In this document: positions 19,155 to 33,460 of the stretch, piece after piece
Numbering within the stretch: position 1 is the first letter of the stretch
Layout of the letters: each line of letters starts with the position of its first letter
NCBI RefSeq assembly: GCF_001044255.1
Contig: NZ_JYNX01000031.1
Coordinates: 174,210 to 214,014 of the forward strand
Origin: Mycolicibacterium chubuense
GTDB taxonomy: Bacteria; Actinomycetota; Actinomycetes; Mycobacteriales; Mycobacteriaceae
Direction: 5' to 3'
DNA: 39,805 nt
Notes under the pieces: generated by a model
Seen by the model: the letters and a program-made list of their open reading frames with translations, nothing else
Databases searched by the model: none
Told to the model about the DNA's origin: nothing
Translations under genes and position numbers: made by a program

Positions 19155-20017
19155 GGGCCACGACGTTGTCGGCCGACGAGCTCACCGACGCTCGTGCGCT
19201 GATCGGCCGCGCACTGGAGGAGGACCTGCGGTACGGGCCCGACGTCACCACGCTGGCCACCGTGGCGGCCGACGCCGCCACGACGGCGTCGGTGGTGGCC
19301 CGCGAACCGGGGGTGATCGCGGGCGGGGAACTCGCGCTCATCGTGTTCGACGAGGTGCTCGGCCCTGACGGCTACCGGGTGACGCACCAGGTGCCCGACG
19401 GCACCCGGCTCGAGGCAGGCGGTGCGGCGCTGACCGTGGAGGGTCCGACGCGTGGCCTGCTGACCGCCGAACGGACCATGCTCAACCTGCTCTGCCACCT
19501 GTCGGGTATCGCCACCGCGACGGCCGCCTGGGTCGACGCGGTGTCCGGGACCTCGGCCCAGATCCGGGACACCCGCAAGACGCTGCCGGGTCTGCGCTCG
19601 CTGCAGAAGTACGCCGTGCGGGTCGGCGGGGGCGTGAACCACCGGCTGGGACTCGGCGACGCGGCGCTGATCAAGGACAACCACGTCGCCGCCGCCGGCT
19701 CCGTGGTGGCCGCGCTGCGCCAGGTGCGCGCGGCTGCGCCCGATCTGCCGTGCGAGGTCGAGGTCGACTCGCTCGAGCAGCTCGACGACGTGCTGGCCGA
19801 AGGGGTCGAACTGGTGCTGCTGGACAACTTCCCGGTATGGCAGACGCAGATCGCCGTGCAGCGGCGCGCCGCCCGATCACCGGAGACGAAGCTGGAGTCC
19901 TCCGGCGGGCTGTCGCTGGAGACCGCTGCGGAGTACGCGGGCACCGGCGTGGACTACCTCGCCGTCGGGGCGCTCACCCACTCGGTGCGGGTCCTCGACC
20001 TGGGGCTGGATCTGTAG
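19151..20017 (+). CDS. nadC: Nicotinate-nucleotide pyrophosphorylase (quinolinate phosphoribosyltransferase)
   Basis: NadC joins quinolinate and phosphoribosyl pyrophosphate with loss of CO2, giving nicotinate mononucleotide and ending the de novo branch. The 288-residue product carries the phosphoribosyltransferase signature: RDTRKTLPGLRSLQKYAV, then VGGGVNHRLGLGDAALIKDNH, and later LESSGGLSLE. The ATG at 19151 is chosen for its ATGA overlap with the nadB stop; a GTG at 19145 is possible. The next gene begins four bases after its stop codon. Confidence 0.96.
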   Translation: MRATTLSADELTDARALIGRALEEDLRYGPDVTTLATVAADAATTASVVAREPGVIAGGELALIVFDEVLGPDGYRVTHQVPDGTRLEAGGAALTVEGPTRGLLTAERTMLNLLCHLSGIATATAAWVDAVSGTSAQIRDTRKTLPGLRSLQKYAVRVGGGVNHRLGLGDAALIKDNHVAAAGSVVAALRQVRAAAPDLPCEVEVDSLEQLDDVLAEGVELVLLDNFPVWQTQIAVQRRAARSPETKLESSGGLSLETAAEYAGTGVDYLAVGALTHSVRVLDLGLDL

Positions 20018-20020
20018 CCG

Positions 20021-20470
20021 ATGCGCGTACCCCCGTCCGCGGCGCTGGCCGTGGCACTGCTCTCGCTGGGTGTCTCGGCGGCCGCGCTGGTCCGGTCCTT
20101 CGACCACGGCGCCGACTACACCGACGCCCAGCGCGCCGAGGCGACGGCCACGATCTGCACCGCCTTCGCGACAGTCCGGACCGGGGTCGCGACGAACACC
20201 AATGTGACGCCGCCCGGCGACGTCAGCGGGGCGCTCGCGGCGGCCGCGAACGCCCGGCTGGCTCTGTCGGACGGCGGGCAGTACCTGCTCGCCCGCCTGG
20301 ACCCCGCCACGCCGGGTGATCTGGCCGCCGAGGTGACGAGGTTCGCCGATGCGCTGATGGACATCGGCGCGGCGGCCACCGCGGGAGTGCCCAACACCGA
20401 TCCCGCGCAGGCCAAGCGGCTGGAGGCCGCGGAGGCCGCCAGTGCCGCCGTGAGCAACCGCTGCCGCTAG
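20021..20470 (+). CDS. Small alanine-rich exported protein of unknown function
   Basis: The 149-residue product starts with a hydrophobic segment (MRVPPSAALAVALLSLGVSAAALV), either an uncleaved anchor or a signal peptide, followed by an alanine-rich, probably helical domain. Two cysteines (ATICTAF at about 46 and SNRC at the end) could form a disulphide outside the membrane. The segment from about 60 to 140 is rich in Ala, Asp and Thr and lacks any motif I can name. It starts three bases after the nadC stop and is surely part of the nad transcript. Its function is unknown; it is not a known NAD enzyme. Confidence 0.8.
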   Translation: MRVPPSAALAVALLSLGVSAAALVRSFDHGADYTDAQRAEATATICTAFATVRTGVATNTNVTPPGDVSGALAAAANARLALSDGGQYLLARLDPATPGDLAAEVTRFADALMDIGAAATAGVPNTDPAQAKRLEAAEAASAAVSNRCR

Positions 20471-20473
20471 CCC

Positions 20474-21112
20474 TCAGATGGTGGCGGGGCCCCGGCGCAG
20501 CAGCGAGAGCACGACGGCCGCGGTGGCGAACAGCCCGGAGAACACGCGGTTGAGCACTGTCTGCTGGCGCGGGGTCCGCAGCCAGGTCAGCAACCGGACC
20601 GCCAGGCCGGTGTAGAGGCCCATCACCACCAGGTCCACGGCGACCATCGTCACCCCGATCGCGAGGTACTGCGGCAGCAGCGGCGCCGTCGGCACCACGA
20701 ACTGCGGCATCACCGCGAGGAAGAACAGCAGGCCCTTCGGGTTGGTCGCGTTGACCAGGAAGCCCCGCGCCACCAGCGACGCGCGTCCGCCGGCGACCAC
20801 CCGGTCGACCTGGGTGCGCAGGTCCACCGCCGCGGTGCGCCACTGCCGGATCGCCAGATAGGCCAGGTAGGCCACGCCCACCCACTTGATGATCGTGAAC
20901 GCCAGGATCGAATTGGACACCGCGGCGCCCAGGCCGACCGCGACGAGGGTGAGTTGCAGCATCAGGCCGATCTCGAGACCGATGATGCTCCAGTAGCCGC
21001 GCCGCACCCCGTGCGTCAGGCCGGTGGCCATCGACTGGATGGCGCCGGCGCCGGGGGAGACCGCGATCAGGATGGCGGCGCCGAAGAACGCCAGCCACAT
21101 CTGCGTGCTCAT
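20474..21112 (-). CDS. LysE/RhtB-family amino-acid exporter
   Basis: The 212-residue product has about six hydrophobic segments and begins [25 protein letters not shown]. The SPGAG motif in the first helix and the NPKGLLFF motif before the fourth are hallmarks of the LysE/RhtB translocator family, which exports amino acids such as lysine, homoserine or threonine. Which amino acid it carries cannot be told. The ATG overlaps the stop of the upstream nitroreductase-family gene by four bases (ATGA on the minus strand). It converges on the small exported-protein gene with only three bases between stops, leaving little room for a terminator. Confidence 0.9.
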   Translation of the reverse strand: MSTQMWLAFFGAAILIAVSPGAGAIQSMATGLTHGVRRGYWSIIGLEIGLMLQLTLVAVGLGAAVSNSILAFTIIKWVGVAYLAYLAIRQWRTAAVDLRTQVDRVVAGGRASLVARGFLVNATNPKGLLFFLAVMPQFVVPTAPLLPQYLAIGVTMVAVDLVVMGLYTGLAVRLLTWLRTPRQQTVLNRVFSGLFATAAVVLSLLRRGPATI

Positions 21113-21534
21113 GAGGCGATGTCGGCGACGAACACCCCGGACCGTTTGGCCACCACCTGCGCCATCCGCGGCAGCGACGGGTCCGTGGTGCCCGCCGGCA
21201 GCACCCGGGGCCGCACCAGGTGCAGTTCCTTGGCCCCGATCCGGATGTCGGCCTCACCGGCGGCGAGCACGTTCTTCACCCAGTTGGTCTTGCCGTGCGC
21301 GAGCCCGATCGCCAGCACCGAGCCCTTGCGGTAGGGCGTGACGATCGTCTCGTAGTCCTTGCCGGACGTGCGGCCGCGGTGCTTGATCACGCCCAGGCCC
21401 GGCATCCGCTTCGACAGTGGACGCAGCAGCGGGTTGATGTACTTGATCTGCAGCCGCTCGAACCACGGCGGGAAGATCATCGGCACGCCGGGCGCGTTGT
21501 TGGGGTGGCTGCTTCTGCTCGGTCGATCGGACAC
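21109..21534 (-). CDS. Deazaflavin-dependent nitroreductase-family protein
   Basis: The 141-residue product matches the Rv1598c/DDN-like family, small split beta-barrel proteins that bind coenzyme F420 or related cofactors. The visible core is [24 protein letters not shown]-like sequence at about residues 47-70. WVKNVLAAG and the conserved RPRVLP follow. I chose the GTG at 21534 because GGAGG lies five bases upstream on the minus strand; the frame is open much further but only as a shadow over hisD. It heads a two-gene unit with the exporter and diverges from hisD by 36 bases. The substrate is unknown. Confidence 0.85.
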   Translation of the reverse strand: MSDRPSRSSHPNNAPGVPMIFPPWFERLQIKYINPLLRPLSKRMPGLGVIKHRGRTSGKDYETIVTPYRKGSVLAIGLAHGKTNWVKNVLAAGEADIRIGAKELHLVRPRVLPAGTTDPSLPRMAQVVAKRSGVFVADIAS

Positions 21535-21551
21535 GACGCCTCCGATACTGA

Positions 21552-24627
<3,076 letters not shown>

Positions 24628-24631
<4 letters not shown>

Positions 24632-25248
24632 CAGCAAAACTCGTGGTGCTGGACTACGGCTCGGGAAATCTCCGATCCGCCCAGCGGGCGCTGGAGCGTG
24701 TCGGCGCCGAGGTCGAGGTCAGCGCCGACCCCGGTGCCGCGATGGCCGCGGACGGCCTGGTGGTGCCGGGTGTCGGCGCTTTCGAGGCGTGCATGACCGG
24801 GCTGCGGAAGGTCGGCGGCGACAAGATCATCGCCGACCGCGTCGCGGCCGGACGGCCAGTGCTCGGCGTGTGCGTGGGCATGCAGATCCTGTTCTCCCGC
24901 GGCGTCGAGTTCGGTGTCGAGACGGCCGGTTGTGGGCAGTGGCCCGGCTCGGTGGTCCGGCTCGATGCGCCGGTGATCCCGCACATGGGATGGAACGTGG
25001 TCGACGCCCCCGCGGACAGCGTGCTGTTCGCGGGCATGGATCCGGCCACCCGGTTCTATTTCGTGCACTCCTATGCCGCCCAGCAGTGGGAGGGCGACCG
25101 CGGCGCGGTGCTGACGTGGGCCACCCACCACGTGCCGTTCCTGGCCGCCGTTGAGGCCGGTCCGCTGTCGGCCACCCAGTTCCACCCCGAGAAGAGCGGG
25201 GACGCCGGCGCCGAGTTGCTGTCGAACTGGATCGGGGCGCTAAGTTGA
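24628..25248 (+). CDS. hisH: Imidazole glycerol phosphate synthase, glutaminase subunit
   Basis: HisH releases ammonia from glutamine and passes it to HisF. The 206-residue class I amidotransferase has the nucleophile Cys82 in [10 protein letters not shown] and the His186/Glu188 pair in TQFHPEKSG. The oxyanion strand [12 protein letters not shown] is also present. The GTG overlaps the hisB stop by four bases. Its partner HisF is encoded three genes on. Confidence 0.96.
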
Positions 25249-25253
25249 CCGGC

Positions 25254-25997
25254 GTGAACGCACCGAAGCTGGTCCTGCTGCCCGCCGTCGACGTGGTCGA
25301 GGGGCGCGCCGTGCGCCTGGTGCAGGGGCAGGCGGGCAGCGAGACCGAGTACGGCTCGGCCCTGGATGCGGCGATGACATGGCAGCGCGACGGCGCCGAG
25401 TGGATTCACCTGGTGGACCTCGACGCGGCGTTCGGTCGCGGCTCCAACCGGGACCTGCTCGCCGAGGTGGTCGGCACGCTCGATGTGGCCGTGGAGCTCT
25501 CCGGCGGTATCCGTGACGACGAGTCCCTCGCCGCCGCGCTGGCCACCGGATGCGCCCGGGTCAATCTCGGCACGGCGGCATTGGAGAACCCGCAGTGGTG
25601 CGCCCGCGTGGTCGCCGAGCACGGTGACAAGGTCGCGGTCGGGCTCGACGTGTTGATCGCAGACGGTGCGCACCGGTTGCGTGGCCGCGGCTGGGAGACC
25701 GACGGCGGCGACCTGTGGACGGTGCTCGACCGCCTCGACGCCGAAGGCTGCTCGCGTTTCGTCGTCACCGACGTCACCAAGGACGGCACGTTGAACGGGC
25801 CCAACCTGGATCTGCTCTCGGCGGTGTGTGAGCGCACCGACGCCCCGGTCATCGCCTCCGGCGGGGTGTCGAGCCTGGACGACCTGCGGGCGATCGCGAC
25901 CCTGACCGGCGTCGGCGTCGAGGGTGCGATCGTCGGGAAAGCCTTGTACGCCGGTCGATTCACGTTGCCGCAGGCGCTGGCCGCGGTCGACGCGTGA
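25254..25997 (+). CDS. priA: Phosphoribosyl isomerase A (HisA/TrpF dual enzyme)
   Basis: This beta/alpha-barrel isomerase acts on ProFAR in histidine synthesis and, in actinobacteria, also on phosphoribosyl anthranilate in tryptophan synthesis. The 247-residue product has Asp13 in [27 protein letters not shown], the AFGRGSN loop, LSGGIRDDE, the second catalytic Asp in [15 protein letters not shown], and [12 protein letters not shown], all like M. tuberculosis PriA. No trpF is present in the trp block, which supports the dual role. I chose the GTG at 25254; a TTG at 25245 overlapping the hisH stop is the alternative. The stop overlaps impA. Confidence 0.94.
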   Translation: MNAPKLVLLPAVDVVEGRAVRLVQGQAGSETEYGSALDAAMTWQRDGAEWIHLVDLDAAFGRGSNRDLLAEVVGTLDVAVELSGGIRDDESLAAALATGCARVNLGTAALENPQWCARVVAEHGDKVAVGLDVLIADGAHRLRGRGWETDGGDLWTVLDRLDAEGCSRFVVTDVTKDGTLNGPNLDLLSAVCERTDAPVIASGGVSSLDDLRAIATLTGVGVEGAIVGKALYAGRFTLPQALAAVDA

Positions 25998-26812
25998 CCC
26001 TCGACGACCGGCAGCTCTCGGAGCTGCTCGACACGGCTGCGGGCGTCCTCGACGGTGCCTCGACGCAGTTCGTCGCCGGGCATCGCGCCGACTCCGCGGT
26101 CGCCAAGAAGGGCGACGACTTCGCCACCGAGGTCGACCTCGCGATCGAACGCCGGGTGGTTGCCGAGCTGCAACGGCTGACCGGCATCGGTGTGCACGGC
26201 GAGGAGTTCGGCGGCGAGTCGGTCGATTCGGAGATGGTGTGGATCCTCGACCCGATCGACGGGACGTTCAACTACGCCGCGGGGTCGCCGATGGCGGCGA
26301 TCCTGCTGGGGCTGCTGGTCGGCGGCGAGCCGGTGCTCGGCCTGACGTGGCTGCCGTTCATGGCGCAGCGCTACACCGCGATCGTCGGGGGTCCGCTGCG
26401 GTGCAACGGCGGTGAGCTGGCGCGCCTGGAGCACGGGGACGTACGCGATGCGATCGTCGGCACCGGCACCTTCAACATCGACTCGCGGGGGCGCTACCCC
26501 GGCCGGTACCGCGCGACGGTCTTGGCGAATCTCAGCAGACAGTGTTCGCGAATGCGCATGCACGGGGCGACGGGCATCGACCTCGCCTACGTCTCGGCCG
26601 GAATTCTCGGCGGGGCAATCAGTTTCGGTCATCACATCTGGGACCACGCAGCGGGCGTCGCGCTGGTGCGCGCGGCCGGTGGCGTCGTCACCGACCTCGC
26701 CGGGGAGCCGTGGACGCTGACGTCGCCCTCGGCGCTGGTGGCTGCGCCGGGAGTGCACGAGCAGATGCTCGAGATCGTCGCCTCGGCGGGGAATCCGAAG
26801 GACTACCTGTGA
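25994..26812 (+). CDS. impA: Inositol monophosphatase-family phosphatase in the his operon
   Basis: The 272-residue product is a magnesium-dependent sugar-phosphatase-family protein with HGEEFGGES (metal ligands), the signature [14 protein letters not shown], and the late [10 protein letters not shown] with its conserved Asp. It matches the ImpA protein encoded between hisA and hisF in mycobacteria. Family members dephosphorylate inositol phosphate or histidinol phosphate. In M. tuberculosis a different gene (Rv3137) is assigned as HisN, so the position here suggests but does not prove a histidine role. It overlaps priA by four bases and hisF by four bases, so it is made with the pathway enzymes. 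Confidence 0.93.
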   Translation: MTLDDRQLSELLDTAAGVLDGASTQFVAGHRADSAVAKKGDDFATEVDLAIERRVVAELQRLTGIGVHGEEFGGESVDSEMVWILDPIDGTFNYAAGSPMAAILLGLLVGGEPVLGLTWLPFMAQRYTAIVGGPLRCNGGELARLEHGDVRDAIVGTGTFNIDSRGRYPGRYRATVLANLSRQCSRMRMHGATGIDLAYVSAGILGGAISFGHHIWDHAAGVALVRAAGGVVTDLAGEPWTLTSPSALVAAPGVHEQMLEIVASAGNPKDYL

Positions 26813-27594
26813 GTACCGGAGGCGATGTCGCGACCCGGGTGATCCCCTGTCTGGACGTCGACGCCGGCCGCGTCGTCAAGGGGGTCAACTTCGAGAACCT
26901 GCGCGACGCCGGGGATCCCGTCGAGTTGGCCGCCGTCTACGACGCCGAGGGCGCCGACGAGTTGACGTTCCTGGACGTGACGGCGTCGTCGTCGGGCCGC
27001 TCGACGATGCTCGAGGTGGTGCGGCGCACCGCCGAACAGGTGTTCATCCCGTTGACCGTCGGCGGTGGGGTGCGTTCGGTGGCCGACGTCGACATGCTGC
27101 TGCGTGCCGGGGCGGACAAGGTGTCGGTGAACACCGCCGCGATCGCACGCCCTGAACTGCTCTCCGAGCTCTCCCGGCAGTTCGGATCACAGTGCATCGT
27201 GCTGTCGGTCGACGCGCGCACCGTGCCCGCGGGTGCCGAACCCACGTCGTCGGGCTGGGAGGTCACCACGCACGGCGGTCGGCGGGGGACCGGCATCGAC
27301 GCGGTGGAATGGGCCACCCGCGGCGCCGAACTCGGCGTCGGAGAGATCCTGCTGAACTCGATGGACTACGACGGCACCAAGGCCGGATTCGACCTCGCCA
27401 TGCTGCGTGCAGTGCGCGGCGCGGTGTCGGTGCCGGTGATCGCGAGCGGCGGCGCCGGCGCGGTGGAACATTTCGCGCCCGCGGTTGTTGCAGGTGCCGA
27501 TGCGGTGCTCGCGGCCAGCGTGTTCCACTTCCGGGAGCTGACCATCGGTCAGGTGAAGGCCGCGATGGCGGCTGAAGGGATAGTGGTCCGATGA
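26809..27594 (+). CDS. hisF: Imidazole glycerol phosphate synthase, cyclase subunit
   Basis: HisF joins ammonia from HisH with PRFAR and closes the imidazole ring, also releasing AICAR. The 261-residue barrel has the first catalytic Asp16 in [15 protein letters not shown] and the second in [11 protein letters not shown], with [10 protein letters not shown] and [13 protein letters not shown] as phosphate-binding loops. The GTG at 26809 overlaps the impA stop. The open frame continues upstream inside impA but that part is a shadow. The stop overlaps hisI by four bases. Confidence 0.96.
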   Translation: MSTGGDVATRVIPCLDVDAGRVVKGVNFENLRDAGDPVELAAVYDAEGADELTFLDVTASSSGRSTMLEVVRRTAEQVFIPLTVGGGVRSVADVDMLLRAGADKVSVNTAAIARPELLSELSRQFGSQCIVLSVDARTVPAGAEPTSSGWEVTTHGGRRGTGIDAVEWATRGAELGVGEILLNSMDYDGTKAGFDLAMLRAVRGAVSVPVIASGGAGAVEHFAPAVVAGADAVLAASVFHFRELTIGQVKAAMAAEGIVVR

Positions 27595-27938
27595 CTCTCG
27601 ACCCGGCGATCGCGTCGCGGCTCAAACGCGACGCCAACGGCCTGGTCGCCGCCGTGGTGCAGGAGCGCGGCACCGGCCAGGTGCTGATGGTGGCGTGGAT
27701 GGATGACGACGCGTTGGCCCGCACGCTGGAAACCCGTGAGGCGACCTACTTTTCGCGCTCGCGCGGGGAGCAGTGGATCAAGGGCGCGACCTCCGGCCAC
27801 ACCCAGCAGGTGCACTCGGTGCGGCTGGACTGCGACGGCGACACCGTGCTGCTCGAAGTCGACCAGGTCGGCGCCGCCTGCCACACCGGCGACCACACCT
27901 GCTTCGACGCCGACCTGCTGCTGGCTCAGGCCGACTGA
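27591..27938 (+). CDS. hisI: Phosphoribosyl-AMP cyclohydrolase
   Basis: HisI opens the purine ring of phosphoribosyl-AMP. The 115-residue product is the cyclohydrolase alone, without the HisE domain. Zinc and magnesium ligands are visible in [16 protein letters not shown] and in [29 protein letters not shown] is also typical. It is the last his gene; its final 13 bases overlap the 3' end of the convergent bcp gene. HisE and HisG are not in the window. Confidence 0.96.
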   Translation: MTLDPAIASRLKRDANGLVAAVVQERGTGQVLMVAWMDDDALARTLETREATYFSRSRGEQWIKGATSGHTQQVHSVRLDCDGDTVLLEVDQVGAACHTGDHTCFDADLLLAQAD

Positions 27939-28390
27939 CGCTTGCGCAGCGTTTCGAGCGCCTTGTCGGCGTGGGTGTCCATGCTGAACTCGCTGGCGAT
28001 CACGTCCAGCACCGTGCGGTCGGTGTCGATCACGAACGTGGTGCGCTTGACGGGCATGAACTTGCCCAGCAGCCCGCGCTTGACGCCGAACTGCGTGGCC
28101 ACCACGCCATCGGTGTCCGACAACAGCGGGTAGTCGAACTTCTGCTGGTCGGCGAACTTGGCCTGTTTGTCGACCGGGTCGGCGCTGATGCCGACCCGGG
28201 TGGCGCCGACCGCGGCGAACTCGGCGGCCAGGTCGCGGAAGTGGCACGCCTCCTTCGTGCACCCGGGCGTCATCGCCGCCGGGTAGAAGAACAGCACGAT
28301 GGGCCCGTCGGCGAGCAGCCCGGTCAGGCTCCTCGTCGTCCCCGTCTGGTCCGGCAGTTCGAACTCGGCCACGGTGTCGCCACGATTCAT
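27926..28390 (-). CDS. bcp: Thioredoxin-dependent peroxiredoxin, Bcp/PrxQ type
   Basis: This 154-residue protein reduces peroxides with a catalytic cysteine. Cys44 (peroxidatic) and Cys49 (resolving) lie in [12 protein letters not shown], the paired arrangement of atypical two-cysteine Bcp enzymes. A thioredoxin-like fold is evident ([36 protein letters not shown]). I chose the ATG at 28390 because TACGGT lies seven bases upstream on the minus strand, giving a leaderless message; a GTG at 28399 falls inside that -10. It diverges from trpE. It corresponds to BcpB (Rv1608c). Confidence 0.93.
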   Translation of the reverse strand: MNRGDTVAEFELPDQTGTTRSLTGLLADGPIVLFFYPAAMTPGCTKEACHFRDLAAEFAAVGATRVGISADPVDKQAKFADQQKFDYPLLSDTDGVVATQFGVKRGLLGKFMPVKRTTFVIDTDRTVLDVIASEFSMDTHADKALETLRKRQSA

Positions 28391-28397
28391 GGTTCTC

Positions 28398-28416
28398 ACC
28401 GTACTTCTGGGAGAAT
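28398..28416. promoter_or_regulatory. Divergent bcp and trpE promoter region
   Basis: Minus strand: TACGGT (28403-28398), then seven bases, then the bcp ATG. Plus strand: GAGAAT (28411-28416), which keeps the key A and T of TANNNT, then six bases, then the trpE GTG. Both messages would be leaderless. That leaves no room for a trpE leader peptide or attenuator. Confidence 0.55.
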
Positions 28417-28422
28417 GCCGGT

Positions 28423-29946
28423 GTGCAGTCCACCGCCAGCCTCGCTCTGACGTCGCGTGAGGACTTCCGGGCGCTGGCCGCCGAGCACCGTGTGGTGCCG
28501 GTGACCCGCAAGGTGCTCGCCGACAGCGAGACGCCGCTCTCGGCGTACCGCAAGCTCGCCGCGAACCGGCCCGGAACGTTCCTCCTGGAGTCCGCGGAGA
28601 ACGGGCGGTCCTGGTCGCGGTGGTCGTTCGTCGGCGCCGGCGCCCCGTCTGCGCTGACCGTGCGCGACGGCCACGCCGCCTGGCTGGGCGTCACCCCGCA
28701 GGACGCCCCCGTCGGCGGTGATCCGCTCGAGGCGCTGCGTGCCACCCTCACGCTGCTGGAGACCGCGGCGCTGCCCGGTCTGCCGCCACTGTCGTCCGGG
28801 CTGGTCGGCTACTTCGCCTACGACTTCGTGCGCCTGCTCGAGCGGTTGCCCGAGCTCGCGGTCGACGACCTCGGGCTGCCCGACATGGTGCTGCTGCTCG
28901 CCACCGACATCGCGGCGCTGGACCACCACGAGGGCACCATCACGCTGATCGCCAACGCCGTGAACTGGAACGGCACCGATGAGCGCGTCGACGAGGCCTA
29001 CGACGACGCGGTCGCTCGGCTGGACGTGATGACCGCGGCGCTGGGCGAACCGCTGGCCTCGACGGTGGCGACGTTCAGCAGGCCGGCGCCGCTGCACCGG
29101 TCGCAACGCACCGTCGAGGAGTACACCGCGATCGTCGACAAGCTCGTCGGCGACATCGAGGCCGGCGAGGCCTTCCAGGTGGTGCCGTCGCAGCGTTTCG
29201 AAATGGACACCGACGCCGATCCCCTCGATGTCTACCGGATGCTGCGGGTGACCAACCCCAGCCCGTACATGTACCTGCTCAACGTGCCGAACGCCGAAGG
29301 CGGACTGGACTTCTCGATCGTCGGCTCCAGCCCGGAGGCGCTGGTCACCGTGAAGGACGGGCGGGCCACCACGCATCCGATCGCGGGCACCCGCTGGCGC
29401 GGGGACACCGAGGAGGAGGACCTCCTGCTCGAGAAGGAACTGCTCGCCGACGAGAAGGAACGGGCCGAGCACCTGATGCTTGTCGACCTCGGTCGCAACG
29501 ACCTGGGCCGGGTGTGCACACCGGGCACCGTGAAGGTCGAGGACTACAGCCACATCGAGCGCTACAGCCACGTCATGCACCTGGTGTCGACGGTGACGGG
29601 CATGCTCGCCGAGGGCAGGACCGCGCTCGACGCGGTGACGGCCTGCTTCCCGGCCGGCACGCTGTCCGGGGCGCCGAAGGTGCGGGCGATGGAACTGATC
29701 GAGGAGGTCGAGAAGACCCGTCGCGGCCTCTACGGCGGTGTGTTGGGCTACCTGGACTTCGCCGGCAACGCGGACTTCGCGATCGCGATCCGTACCGCAC
29801 TGATGCGTGACGGCACCGCCTACGTGCAGGCGGGCGGCGGCGTCGTCGCCGACTCGAACGGCCCGTACGAGTACAACGAGGCGGCCAACAAGGCCCGCGC
29901 GGTGCTGAGCGCGATCGCGGCCGCCGAGACGTTGAGCGAACCGTGA
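28423..29946 (+). CDS. trpE: Anthranilate synthase component I
   Basis: TrpE makes anthranilate from chorismate with ammonia from a separate TrpG. The 507-residue product has the tryptophan-feedback motif LLES (54-57), [29 protein letters not shown], and the chorismate-binding [13 protein letters not shown] and [17 protein letters not shown]. The GTG at 28423 follows a GAGAAT element by six bases. It overlaps the next gene by four bases. Neither trpG nor trpD is in the window, as expected for mycobacteria where they lie elsewhere. Confidence 0.96.
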   Translation: MQSTASLALTSREDFRALAAEHRVVPVTRKVLADSETPLSAYRKLAANRPGTFLLESAENGRSWSRWSFVGAGAPSALTVRDGHAAWLGVTPQDAPVGGDPLEALRATLTLLETAALPGLPPLSSGLVGYFAYDFVRLLERLPELAVDDLGLPDMVLLLATDIAALDHHEGTITLIANAVNWNGTDERVDEAYDDAVARLDVMTAALGEPLASTVATFSRPAPLHRSQRTVEEYTAIVDKLVGDIEAGEAFQVVPSQRFEMDTDADPLDVYRMLRVTNPSPYMYLLNVPNAEGGLDFSIVGSSPEALVTVKDGRATTHPIAGTRWRGDTEEEDLLLEKELLADEKERAEHLMLVDLGRNDLGRVCTPGTVKVEDYSHIERYSHVMHLVSTVTGMLAEGRTALDAVTACFPAGTLSGAPKVRAMELIEEVEKTRRGLYGGVLGYLDFAGNADFAIAIRTALMRDGTAYVQAGGGVVADSNGPYEYNEAANKARAVLSAIAAAETLSEP

Positions 29947-30521
29947 CCCGCCTCGGGCAGCTCCTGCTGGTGGTGGCCGCAGCCGGGCTGTGGGGCTCGT
30001 CGCGCCTGACGTGGGTGGAGGTCACCTCGTTCGACGGCCTCACCCATCCCAGGACCGACGAGCTCACCGGTGCCACCTGGTCCACGGCGCTGATCCCGTT
30101 GGCGCTGGTGGTGTTGGCGGCTGCGGTGGCGGGACTGGCGGTGCGGGGCTGGGTGCTGCGGATCCTGGCGGTGCTGGTGGCGGCGGCGAGCGCGGCGATG
30201 GGCTACCTGGCGATCAGCCTGTGGGTGGTGCCCGACGTCGCGGCCCGGGCGGCGCGTCTGGCCGAGGTGCCGATCACCGACCTGGTGGGCACCGAGCGGT
30301 ACTCGACGGGCGCGGTGCTGACGCTGGTCGCGGCGGCGCTGTCACTGGTCGGCGCGGTGCTGCTGCTCAGATCGGCGACGCGGGGCGGCGCCGACGCGGC
30401 GCGGTACACCCGGCGTCGCACCGAGGTCGAGGAGCCTGGCGCGGAAATGTCGGAGCGGATGATCTGGGACGCGCTCGACGCCGGGCAGGACCCGACCACC
30501 CCGGACAACAAGGGGCGGTGA
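29943..30521 (+). CDS. Tryptophan-operon-associated membrane protein
   Basis: The 192-residue product has four hydrophobic segments (about 5-20, 45-65, 70-95 and 120-142) and a polar C-terminal tail. It belongs to the family found between trpE and trpC in actinobacteria (Rv1610 type), whose function is unknown. Loops such as [15 protein letters not shown] after the first helix are conserved in the family. The GTG overlaps the trpE stop by four bases, so the two are coupled. No catalytic motif is visible. Confidence 0.88.
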   Translation: MTRLGQLLLVVAAAGLWGSSRLTWVEVTSFDGLTHPRTDELTGATWSTALIPLALVVLAAAVAGLAVRGWVLRILAVLVAAASAAMGYLAISLWVVPDVAARAARLAEVPITDLVGTERYSTGAVLTLVAAALSLVGAVLLLRSATRGGADAARYTRRRTEVEEPGAEMSERMIWDALDAGQDPTTPDNKGR

Positions 30522-30543
30522 CGGGCTGTGGTGTGGTGGCGAC

Positions 30544-30549
30544 TACCCT
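30544..30549 (+). promoter_or_regulatory. Possible internal promoter before trpC
   Basis: A 72-base gap, the only sizeable one in the trp block, holds TACCCT (TANNNT form) 45 bases before the trpC ATG. A nearby AT-rich stretch, CGTAAAGAATC, may hold a second -10. It could give trpCBA-lgt some transcription independent of trpE. Confidence 0.45.
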
Positions 30550-30593
30550 TCGTAAAGAATCAAACGGCCGTCAGGGGAAGGGAAACGACAGCT

Positions 30594-31412
30594 ATGGGTT
30601 CGGCAACCGTCCTCGACTCCATTCTCGAAGGGGTCCGTGCTGACGTTGCCGCTCGCGAAGCCGTCGTCAGCCTGGCCGAGGTCAAGGAAAAGGCCAGGCA
30701 CGCACCGGCGCCGCTGGACGTGATGGCGGCGCTGCGTGCGCCGGGCATCGCGGTCATCGCCGAGGTGAAGCGCGCCAGCCCGTCGCGCGGTGCGCTGGCG
30801 TCCATCGCAGACCCCGCCGAGCTGGCCCGCGCCTACGAGGACGGCGGCGCGCGGGTCATCAGCGTGCTGACCGAGCAGCGCCGCTTCCACGGCTCGCTCG
30901 ACGATCTTGACGCGGTGCGCGCGGCGGTGTCGATTCCGGTGCTGCGCAAGGACTTCATCGTGCGGCCCTACCAGATCCACGAGGCCCGCGCCCACGGCGC
31001 CGACCTGCTGCTGCTGATCGTCGCGGCCCTCGAACAACCCGCCCTGGAATCGCTGCTCGAACGCACCGAATCGCTGGGCATGACCGCCCTGGTCGAGGTG
31101 CACACCGAGGAGGAGGCCGACCGGGCGCTGCAGGCCGGAGCCAGGCTGATCGGTGTGAACGCCCGCGACCTGAAGACTCTCGAGGTCGACCGGGACTGCT
31201 TCGCCCGCATCGCGCCGGGGCTGCCGAGCAACGTCATCCGGGTCGCCGAGTCGGGTGTGCGGGGGACCGCCGACCTGCTGGCCTACGCCGGTGCGGGCGC
31301 GGACGCCGTGCTCGTCGGCGAAGGTTTGGTCACCAGTGGGGATCCCCGCGGCGCCGTCGCTGACCTCGTCACCGCCGGCACGCATCCGTCGTGCCCGAAA
31401 CCTGCGCGCTAA
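30594..31412 (+). CDS. trpC: Indole-3-glycerol phosphate synthase
   Basis: TrpC closes the indole ring to make indole-3-glycerol phosphate. The 272-residue product has the same length as M. tuberculosis TrpC and the signature [12 protein letters not shown] (55-66), [21 protein letters not shown], and [12 protein letters not shown]. The ATG at 30594 lies downstream of a purine-rich GGGGAAGGGAAACG stretch and matches the family start ([20 protein letters not shown]). The trpB GTG follows the stop directly. The TrpF activity fused to TrpC in enteric bacteria is absent here. Confidence 0.96.
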   Translation: MGSATVLDSILEGVRADVAAREAVVSLAEVKEKARHAPAPLDVMAALRAPGIAVIAEVKRASPSRGALASIADPAELARAYEDGGARVISVLTEQRRFHGSLDDLDAVRAAVSIPVLRKDFIVRPYQIHEARAHGADLLLLIVAALEQPALESLLERTESLGMTALVEVHTEEEADRALQAGARLIGVNARDLKTLEVDRDCFARIAPGLPSNVIRVAESGVRGTADLLAYAGAGADAVLVGEGLVTSGDPRGAVADLVTAGTHPSCPKPAR

Positions 31413-32671
<1,259 letters not shown>

Positions 32672-32675
<4 letters not shown>

Positions 32676-33460
32676 GCCGGTTGGCAAGCGTTTTCGCGTC
32701 GTGCCGGGATGAGGACCGGGCGGCGCTGATCGGCTACCTGCCGACCGGGTTCCCGGATGTCGAGACCTCGATCGCCGCGATGGTCGCCCTGGTCGAGGCG
32801 GGCTGCGACGTGATCGAGGTCGGCATCGCGTACTCGGACCCGGGCATGGACGGCCCCACCATCGCGGCGGCGACGGAGGTCGCGCTGCGGGGCGGGGTGC
32901 GGGTGCGGGACACGTTCCGGGCTGTCGAGGCGATCAGCAACGCCGGCGGCCACGCCGTGGTGATGACCTACTGGAATCCCGTGCTGCGCAAGGGTGTTGA
33001 CGCATTCTCCCGCGACCTCGCCTCGGCGGGCGGGCTCGGGATGATCACGCCGGACCTGATTCCGGACGAGGCCGACGAGTGGCTGGCCGCTTCGGAGGCG
33101 CACGACTTGGACCGAATCTTCGTGGTTGCGCCGTCCTCGACGCCGGAGCGGCTGAGCGCGACGGTCGATGCGTCCCGGGGATTCGTGTACGCGGCGTCGA
33201 CGATGGGTGTGACCGGTGCTCGCGACGCAGTCTCCAACGCGGCGCCGGAACTCGTCCAGCGGATCAAGGAACTCTCCGACATCCCGGTCGGTGTCGGTCT
33301 GGGCGTGCGGTCGCGCGAGCAGGCGGCGCAGATCGGCTCCTACGCGGACGGGGTGATCGTGGGGTCGGCGCTGGTGTCGGCGCTGACCGACGGCGTCCCC
33401 GCGATGCGGGCATTGACAGAAGAACTGGCTGACGGGGTACGGCAGAGGATCACTGCGTGA
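32672..33460 (+). CDS. trpA: Tryptophan synthase alpha chain
   Basis: TrpA splits indole-3-glycerol phosphate and channels indole to TrpB. The 262-residue barrel has the catalytic Glu49 and Asp56 in [29 protein letters not shown], and the phosphate loop [12 protein letters not shown]. It overlaps trpB by four bases at its start and lgt by four bases at its end (GTGA). The link to lgt ties membrane lipoprotein processing to the trp transcript. Confidence 0.96.

Noticed and set aside
28391-28422. Tryptophan leader peptide or attenuator before trpE
   Set aside because: Only 32 bases separate bcp and trpE starts and the -10 lies within them, leaving no room for a leader peptide.
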